10,459 nt of DNA from Caryophanales bacterium UBA5364 (lineage in GTDB: Bacteria; Bacillota_I; Bacilli_A; RF39; UBA660). Position numbers and translations under genes: made by a program. Positions within the stretch are counted from its first letter, which is position 1, and the number at the start of each line of letters is the position of its first letter. Of the stretch, positions 5,785 through 10,459 are shown piece by piece. The stretch spans positions 1 through 10,459 of the forward strand of contig DHPM01000003.1 in the NCBI GenBank assembly GCA_002410935.1, read 5' to 3'. A model generated the notes under the pieces. That model made no database searches. It saw nothing but the letters and a program-made list of their open reading frames with translations, and was not told the origin of the DNA.

Positions 5785-8373
5785 TTATTCGGTTGGTGTT
5801 ACTGACATATCAAAGTTACGAAGTTCTTCAATACTAAAACCAACTGAACTACTTATTTCGTGTGAACTTGTAAATATTATACCTGTTAATCTACTAGATT
5901 TAGGTTTAATATAAACAAACATATCTGGATAGGAACTTGGTCCTGGATTTCCATTCGTATAAATTATGTTAATAGGATTAGGAAACATGTTATCTGAATA
6001 TGGTGGTCTCGTAATAGTATTAGATACTGCAACTAATGGTTCTATATACTTATTACTAACTGCATCTTCAATACTTCCAACATATCCATCAGCAAACTTT
6101 AATTTGAAATTAGATATTTGAATTACACCTGTATTTATCAATCTAAAATGAATTCTATGCCAATTTCTAATACCATCTGCTTGAATATCTAAAGGATATT
6201 CCCTTTCACCTTGATATACTCTTTTTAGTTTTTCACTACTAGTTGCCTCGATATTAGTTAACATTTTTATGTCATCTGTATTAAATGGATACAAGCATTG
6301 CCCATATGCATAATTATATCCTATACCATATTCTTTTTGAGAATTACACCAATTTTTTAAATCAACTTCGGGATTATTACTTGTAAAAATATTGTTATAA
6401 CTTAATTTTATGCTATCACCATAATTAGCAACAATATCTTTTAATTTATTTATTATAACAACCGGTTCTTGAAATTGTTTTATTAAGTTTAAGTTAGAAT
6501 CATATGAAACTAAGATTGCATCACTATGTCCTTTATTGAAATTTTTTAAATTTATATCGTTAGAAAATGTTCGACCAGATAAAACATAATTGTTATCTGT
6601 AGTTTTAATAATAGAGTTAAATGAATCACTATTGTTTCCACCGAAAATCTTTTTAGTTAATATATTACCATTATTATCATATTTTATCATAATAGCATTT
6701 TTATAGCCTCCTGAAGAAATAGCTATATCTTGCATATCCATATCACTAGACTTGCTATCACCAACAACTAAAAATTCATTGTTATTTAATTTTAAGATTC
6801 CTCTAAAATTATCATCTAATGTCCCACCAAAACTTTTCTTCCATATAATATTTTCTAGATTTTTATCGTATTTAACAATTACGGCATCCATCATTTTATT
6901 GTTAGTTTTATTTAATCCAGTCATATCTGTATTTGACGATGAACTGCTCCCTACAAATACATATCCATCAGTTACTTCAACAACATCTGACAATACATCC
7001 GTATCAGAACCACCAAATGTTTGACGATTTTGTAAATTACCATTACTATCAAATTTAGCTATATAAGCATCAGTTGATCCTTTATGTAATCCAGCTAAAT
7101 CTAAAGTGCTAGACGAACCATTACCAACTACAATATAACCATCATCGCTTGTTTTAGAAAGAGCATAAAACTTTTCATAACTACTACCACCAAAATAAGT
7201 TTTCCATATAACATTTAAATTTAGATCAAATTTAATTATTATGCAAAGATCGCCACCACCAACATAATTATTATCTTCTAAATCGCCATCTGTTGCTATA
7301 TTATCAACACTACCAACAACAACATATCCATCTGTTGTTTTTTCAATATCAATAAATGTTTCAGAACCGCTAGTACCACTTGAACCATAACTTCTTTTAT
7401 TTATTAAATTACCACTTTTATCATATTCAACAATAATGGCATCATTTGTTCCTCCTTTATAGATACCTACTAAATCACCATCACTAGAAGAAGTCGCCCC
7501 AACTGCGATATATCCATTATTTGTTACAATAACCCCATTAAATTCTTCAGCATTACTTCCACCAAAGTTACGACTCCACTCTACAATCCCGTCACTTTTA
7601 AACTTAACGATAATTGCATCATATTTACCATTATTTCCAGTTTCATATTTCGTTATTGCTTCTGAGTTACTTCTTCCAACGGCAATATATCCACCATCAC
7701 TGGTTTCTTTAACATCAAAAAATTCATCGATATATTTTCCACCATAACTTACATAGTGGCTAGTAAATGTACTTGCTCCTTGAAGGCAGTCCACATAAGC
7801 GTTATATTCATAGTTATCAGTTGTTTTTTCTATTTCTACGTATCCAACACATCTATTTTCTGGTTCTAGTGGTAGTCTTAACTCATCGACTAACCCTTTA
7901 CTCATTAAAGTTTCAAGATCAATGGTTACTTTATCTCCCAAAGTAGTCGGAAGTGTAATATCTTCCGATTTGCTTGCTCTCACCATTTCCTTTTGATACC
8001 AATCAAAAAATTGTTTATCATAAAGTTGCAACGAATAATCTACTTTTCTACCTTTTCGGTAAAGTAAGACTTTTGTATCGTCATTAATACTAGTACTATC
8101 TAAAGTATTAATTAGATTATTTTTTAAGAACTTTTTAGTTTTTAATGTACCAATGGTCACATAACTAATATTATCTTCCCATACTAAATCATCAGCATTT
8201 TTAGCATGATATAATTCTGCTGCTCGCTCAATATTCTTCTTGGTTACGCCAAAAGCACCATATCGAGACTTATTAATTAAGTCAGTTATGATTGGTACTG
8301 AGATAATTGCAATAATCGCTAAGATAACAATTACGGCTAATAATTCTATTAATGTAAAACCCTTTTTCTTCAT
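5785..8373 (-). CDS. Pilin-anchored seven-blade beta-propeller protein, copy D
   Basis: The product is 862 residues from the ATG at 8371-8373. Its parts are a prepilin leader (residues 1-5), a hydrophobic helix (6-27), a pilin region to about 206 with Cys175/Cys196, and blades at about 207-267, 268-326, 327-391, 392-449, 450-511, 512-573 and 574-632. The cap domain (633-862) has Cys676/Cys693 and the tail ELRNFDMSVTPTE. Blade 3 contains an extra Cys377. Blade 4 (FGGSSYEKF...LHKGSTDAYIAKF) is closer to the canonical blade than the longer blade 4 of the copies at 312-2909 and 8459-10459. The repeats resemble known bacterial propeller repeats of the SBBP class, and seven copies would close a standard seven-bladed ring. 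A type IV pilin stem with a propeller head recalls PilY1, in which a propeller sits at the pilus tip, but no homology to PilY1 is claimed. It is monocistronic, with a promoter and leader unlike those of the two preceding copies. Confidence 0.93.
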   Translation of the reverse strand: MKKKGFTLIELLAVIVILAIIAIISVPIITDLINKSRYGAFGVTKKNIERAAELYHAKNADDLVWEDNISYVTIGTLKTKKFLKNNLINTLDSTSINDDTKVLLYRKGRKVDYSLQLYDKQFFDWYQKEMVRASKSEDITLPTTLGDKVTIDLETLMSKGLVDELRLPLEPENRCVGYVEIEKTTDNYEYNAYVDCLQGASTFTSHYVSYGGKYIDEFFDVKETSDGGYIAVGRSNSEAITKYETGNNGKYDAIIVKFKSDGIVEWSRNFGGSNAEEFNGVIVTNNGYIAVGATSSSDGDLVGIYKGGTNDAIIVEYDKSGNLINKRSYGSSGTSGSETFIDIEKTTDGYVVVGSVDNIATDGDLEDNNYVGGGDLCIIIKFDLNLNVIWKTYFGGSSYEKFYALSKTSDDGYIVVGNGSSSTLDLAGLHKGSTDAYIAKFDSNGNLQNRQTFGGSDTDVLSDVVEVTDGYVFVGSSSSSNTDMTGLNKTNNKMMDAVIVKYDKNLENIIWKKSFGGTLDDNFRGILKLNNNEFLVVGDSKSSDMDMQDIAISSGGYKNAIMIKYDNNGNILTKKIFGGNNSDSFNSIIKTTDNNYVLSGRTFSNDINLKNFNKGHSDAILVSYDSNLNLIKQFQEPVVIINKLKDIVANYGDSIKLSYNNIFTSNNPEVDLKNWCNSQKEYGIGYNYAYGQCLYPFNTDDIKMLTNIEATSSEKLKRVYQGEREYPLDIQADGIRNWHRIHFRLINTGVIQISNFKLKFADGYVGSIEDAVSNKYIEPLVAVSNTITRPPYSDNMFPNPINIIYTNGNPGPSSYPDMFVYIKPKSSRLTGIIFTSSHEISSSVGFSIEELRNFDMSVTPTE
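6478..7755 (-). repeat. Seven-blade propeller repeat region (copy D as reference)
   Basis: Seven degenerate repeats of about 58-65 residues lie head to tail. Each has a strand starting near FGG, then D.F..(I/V), a (T/S)(D/N)(D/N)(G/N)Y(I/V).VG core, a Ser/Asp-rich turn, and a DA(I/V)IVK(Y/F) strand ending in a (D/N)..GN(L/I) turn. Equivalent regions in the other copies are 1005-2291, 3745-5031 and 9149-10432. Blade 1 is the best conserved across copies; blade 3 is the most irregular in both sequence and length. Confidence 0.85.
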
Positions 8374-8376
8374 ATT

Positions 8377-8384
8377 ATCACCCT
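8377..8384 (-). promoter_or_regulatory. Ribosome binding site, copy D
   Basis: The minus strand reads AGGGTGAT three bases before the ATG at 8373, with the AGGG core about seven bases upstream. No in-frame alternative start precedes it with a better ribosome site, and the resulting leader MKKKG is canonical. This site diverges from AGAGGTGG in the neighbouring cassettes. Confidence 0.7.
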
Positions 8385-8390
8385 ACATTT

Positions 8391-8419
8391 ATCATATCAT
8401 TTTATAAAAAAATTGTAAA
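8391..8419 (-). promoter_or_regulatory. Sigma-A-type promoter for copy D
   Basis: TTTACA (8414-8419) and TATGAT (8391-8396) on the minus strand are separated by 17 bases, a strong match to a housekeeping promoter. Predicted initiation near 8384 leaves a leader of only about 11 bases, with the Shine-Dalgarno at its extreme 5' end, unlike the 54-base leaders of the other two well-defined cassettes. The -35 box sits directly beside the terminator stem at 8421-8452, in its U-tail. Confidence 0.7.
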
Positions 8420-8420
8420 T

Positions 8421-8452
8421 AAAAGACCCCAATATTAATATTGGAATCTTTT
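8421..8452 (-). terminator. Intrinsic terminator after copy E
   Basis: The hairpin arms are 8421-8433 and 8440-8452 with a 6-base AT loop that could zip up further, six bases after the stop codon at 8459. In the minus-strand transcript all 13 positions pair, two as U-G wobbles; the plus-strand transcript would have two adjacent A-C mismatches. The 3' arm ends UCUUUU followed by AUUU. This supports a terminator for the minus-strand gene. Confidence 0.8.
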
Positions 8453-8458
8453 CTCTTA

Positions 8459-10459
8459 TTATTCAGTCGGAGTTACTGACATATCAAAGTTACGTAATTC
8501 ATAAATTCCTAAACCATCACCAGCTCTAGAATCAGCACTAGAAGTGAGTATTACACTTACTAATTCTGATTTTCTTGGTTTGATATGAATATACATTACA
8601 GGATAACTTCCTATACCTGTTTTACCATTAGTATTTATAATATCATATACCGTTGGTAAAAGCCCCGCCGGCCTTTGAGTTGTTACAAAAGAATTAACTA
8701 AAGCCATTGGTTCAAGATAACCACTTGTTATTGATGAATTAATACTACCAATATAACCATCTTTAAATTTTAATTTAAGATTACTCCATTCAACATTTCC
8801 TGTGCTTGAACCACCATAAGTAATTATTTTATGCCAGTTATAACTATTGTTTGGTGATACAGTAATTTTATATTCATGTTCACCTGTTAAAATCTTCAAT
8901 CCACTAGCTACATCCTTATTAACTAATAGTTTAATATCATCGCTATTAAAAGGGTTTAAGCATTGTCCATGATAGTAATTACTAGTATTGCCTACTGTAT
9001 ATGGTTCAAACGCATTACACCAACTTAATAAATCTTTAGTTGGATCATTGGTTGTATATACGTTATTATATTTAGAGCTAATACTTGTTCCATAATTAGA
9101 AATAATAGTTTCTAATTTATCAATAATAACAACTGGTTCTTGAAAGTTTTTTATAAGATTAAGATTATTATCATAAATAACTAAAAGTCCATCGCTATGT
9201 CCTTTATTAAATTTTTTTAAATGATAATCATTAGATAATGTTTTACCAGCTACTACATATTCATTTTCACTAGTTTTAATTATTTTATTATATGAATCAG
9301 TATTTGAACCACCAAACACTTTCTTAGTTATTATATTGCCATCACTATTATTAAATTTAATAGCTATTGCATTACTATAACCTTCCTTAGAAATAGCGAT
9401 ACCAGTCATATCCATATCTTCCGATTTACTATATCCTACAGCAATTAAGTTATTATCAGGTGTCACAACTACAGAACTAAATGCCTCAGTATTACTTCCA
9501 CCAAATACTTTTTTCCAAATTACATTAGATAAACCTTTATCATATTTTACTATAATAGCATCTGCTAAACTATTTGTCGTCTTACTGATATCGGTCATAT
9601 CATAATCACTTGATTCACTATAACCAATTGCTACATATCCGTCAGTAGTTTCGACTACATCATAAAAGTCTTCAGTAGCTGTTCCACGAAAAGATTTTTT
9701 AGTTTGTAATTGACCTAAATTATTATATTTCAATATTATAGCTTCATATTGATATGTAGGAGTTAAATAACCAATTCCATCCATATCTTTATCTCTAGAT
9801 TCAGAAGATCCAACTACAACATAACCATTATCAGATGTTTTAATAATTTTATTGAAGTTTTCGGTTAATGATCCTATAAAGAAAGTACGCCAAATGGTAT
9901 TAAAATTTGAATCTAATTTTAATACTATACCTGAATCAGCAGTATATGCAATTCCACTTTCTAAATCATCTCCATCAGTTCCTGCTCTACCTACAATTAA
10001 ATAATTACCATTGTCTACAATAATATCCCTGAATGATTCAGCAACACCATTATTTCTACCATAACTTCGTTTATATGTAACTTCACCTTGTTTATTATAT
10101 TTGACAATTATAGCATCTGCTTGCCCACCATTATATAAACCTACTAAATCACCATCATTACTAGTAGTTTGACCAACAGCTACATATCCATCACTTGCTT
10201 CAGCTACAGAAATAAAATAATCATTATTAGTGCCACCAAAGTTTTTACTCCATTCTACTGTTCCGTCACTTTTAAACTTAACGATAATACCATCATATTT
10301 ACCATTATTTCCAGTTCCATACTTCGTAATAACTTCTGAGTTACTTCTTCCAACAGCAATATATCCACCATCACTGGTTTCTTTTACATCATCAAAATCA
10401 TCGATATATTTTCCACCATAACTTACATAGTGGCTAGCAAATGTACTTGCTCCTTGAAG
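8459..10459 (-). CDS. Pilin-anchored seven-blade beta-propeller protein, copy E (5' end missing)
   Basis: The frame is open from the stop at 8459 to the right edge, giving 666 residues that begin LQGASTF. This matches residue 197 of the full copies, so about 196 residues of pilin lie outside the window. No initiator belongs inside: the first Met, at 9784, falls within blade 4 and is not a start. All seven blades are visible (about 9149-10432), followed by the cap domain with its Cys pair (residues 481 and 500 of the visible part) and the tail ELRNFDMSVTPTE. Tandem TAATAA stops close it. Blade 1 is closest to the copy at 5785-8373 (KYETGNNGKYD versus KYGTGNNGKYD). Blades 2 and 4 and the cap segment (NTSNYY.G.CL...SGL...GE.EYK.TV) instead match the copy at 312-2909. 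Function is as for the other copies: a predicted exported, pilin-anchored surface protein, role unproven. Confidence 0.9.
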   Translation of the reverse strand, partial: LQGASTFASHYVSYGGKYIDDFDDVKETSDGGYIAVGRSNSEVITKYGTGNNGKYDGIIVKFKSDGTVEWSKNFGGTNNDYFISVAEASDGYVAVGQTTSNDGDLVGLYNGGQADAIIVKYNKQGEVTYKRSYGRNNGVAESFRDIIVDNGNYLIVGRAGTDGDDLESGIAYTADSGIVLKLDSNFNTIWRTFFIGSLTENFNKIIKTSDNGYVVVGSSESRDKDMDGIGYLTPTYQYEAIILKYNNLGQLQTKKSFRGTATEDFYDVVETTDGYVAIGYSESSDYDMTDISKTTNSLADAIIVKYDKGLSNVIWKKVFGGSNTEAFSSVVVTPDNNLIAVGYSKSEDMDMTGIAISKEGYSNAIAIKFNNSDGNIITKKVFGGSNTDSYNKIIKTSENEYVVAGKTLSNDYHLKKFNKGHSDGLLVIYDNNLNLIKNFQEPVVIIDKLETIISNYGTSISSKYNNVYTTNDPTKDLLSWCNAFEPYTVGNTSNYYHGQCLNPFNSDDIKLLVNKDVASGLKILTGEHEYKITVSPNNSYNWHKIITYGGSSTGNVEWSNLKLKFKDGYIGSINSSITSGYLEPMALVNSFVTTQRPAGLLPTVYDIINTNGKTGIGSYPVMYIHIKPRKSELVSVILTSSADSRAGDGLGIYELRNFDMSVTPTE

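Larger units (their letters stand above)
1..10459 (-). repeat. Tandem array of 2.7-kb paralogous gene cassettes
   Basis: Five co-oriented homologous units fill the window, with initiation codons at 208, 2909, 5649 and 8373 (spacing 2701, 2740 and 2724 bases) and a fifth expected about 0.6 kb beyond the right edge. Each unit comprises promoter, ribosome site, coding region and terminator. Conservation is highest in the pilin-encoding 5' part, in blade 1 and in the last 45 bases, and lowest in blades 3-4 and in the middle of the cap domain. The array extends beyond both edges. Confidence 0.92.

Noticed and set aside
6752..7024. Plus-strand open frame of 90 codons
   Set aside because: It is wholly antisense to blades 5-6 of copy D, with no ribosome site and no counterpart preserved in the other copies.
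312..8373. Alternative genetic code (UGA as tryptophan), considered because of the AT-rich, Mollicutes-like base composition
   Set aside because: Long frames are uninterrupted under the standard code, Trp is encoded by TGG (for example in the conserved FFDWYQKE) and no in-frame UGA is needed.
8459..9784. A separate 441-residue gene beginning at the Met at 9784
   Set aside because: The frame continues open upstream to the window edge and encodes blades 1-4 in register with the paralogs; the Met lies inside blade 4 and has no suitable ribosome site.
10230..10421. Plus-strand open frame of 63 codons
   Set aside because: It is antisense to blades 1-2 of copy E, with Pro/Ser-rich low-complexity composition typical of a reverse-strand shadow.
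1..10459. CRISPR array or transposon as an explanation for the repetition
   Set aside because: The repeats are coding units of about 2.7 kb and blades of about 60 codons. There are no short direct repeats with unique spacers, no transposase and no terminal inverted repeats.

Overview
The window is an AT-rich stretch occupied almost entirely by a head-to-tail array of five paralogous genes on the minus strand: three complete and two cut by the window edges. In order of transcription, from right to left, they are: a copy missing its 5' end (8459-10459), three full copies (5785-8373, 3049-5649, 312-2909) and the first 69 codons of a fifth (1-208). Start codons recur every 2.70-2.74 kb (208, 2909, 5649, 8373). 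No transposase, tRNA, rRNA, CRISPR array or unrelated gene is visible, and the plus strand holds only antisense shadow frames.

Each full product is 862-866 residues with one shared plan. A type IV prepilin leader and hydrophobic helix (KKKG/FTLIE) comes first, then a pilin globular region that ends in a cysteine pair near residues 175 and 196. Next come exactly seven blade-like repeats (about residues 207-635) resembling bacterial beta-propeller repeats of the SBBP type. A C-terminal domain of about 230 residues follows, with a second cysteine pair and a nearly invariant tail (ELRNFDMS). Read as a whole, these are pilins or pseudopilins about five times the usual size, carrying a predicted seven-bladed propeller and a cap domain. 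They are plausible pilus-displayed or membrane-anchored surface adhesins. Function is inference; architecture is read from the sequence.

The genes are not arranged as one operon. Every gap (85-139 bp) contains a hairpin terminator for the upstream gene and a candidate sigma-A-type promoter plus Shine-Dalgarno site for the next, so each copy looks like a self-contained expression cassette. Similarity among copies is patchy. The third and fourth copies (3049-5649 and 5785-8373) are almost identical at DNA level in part of the pilin region. The copies at 312-2909 and 8459-10459 instead share distinctive sequence in blades 2-4 and in the cap domain. This mosaicism suggests recombination or gene conversion generating surface diversity.

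The organism is most likely a low-GC Gram-positive (Bacillota/Bacilli or relatives, possibly a gut lineage): AT-rich DNA, strong AGAGGTGG/AGGAG ribosome sites, TAA stops, TGG-encoded tryptophan in long open frames, and a pilin domain of the C-x-GYVEI...YNAYVDC style typical of such genomes. The species cannot be named from this window.
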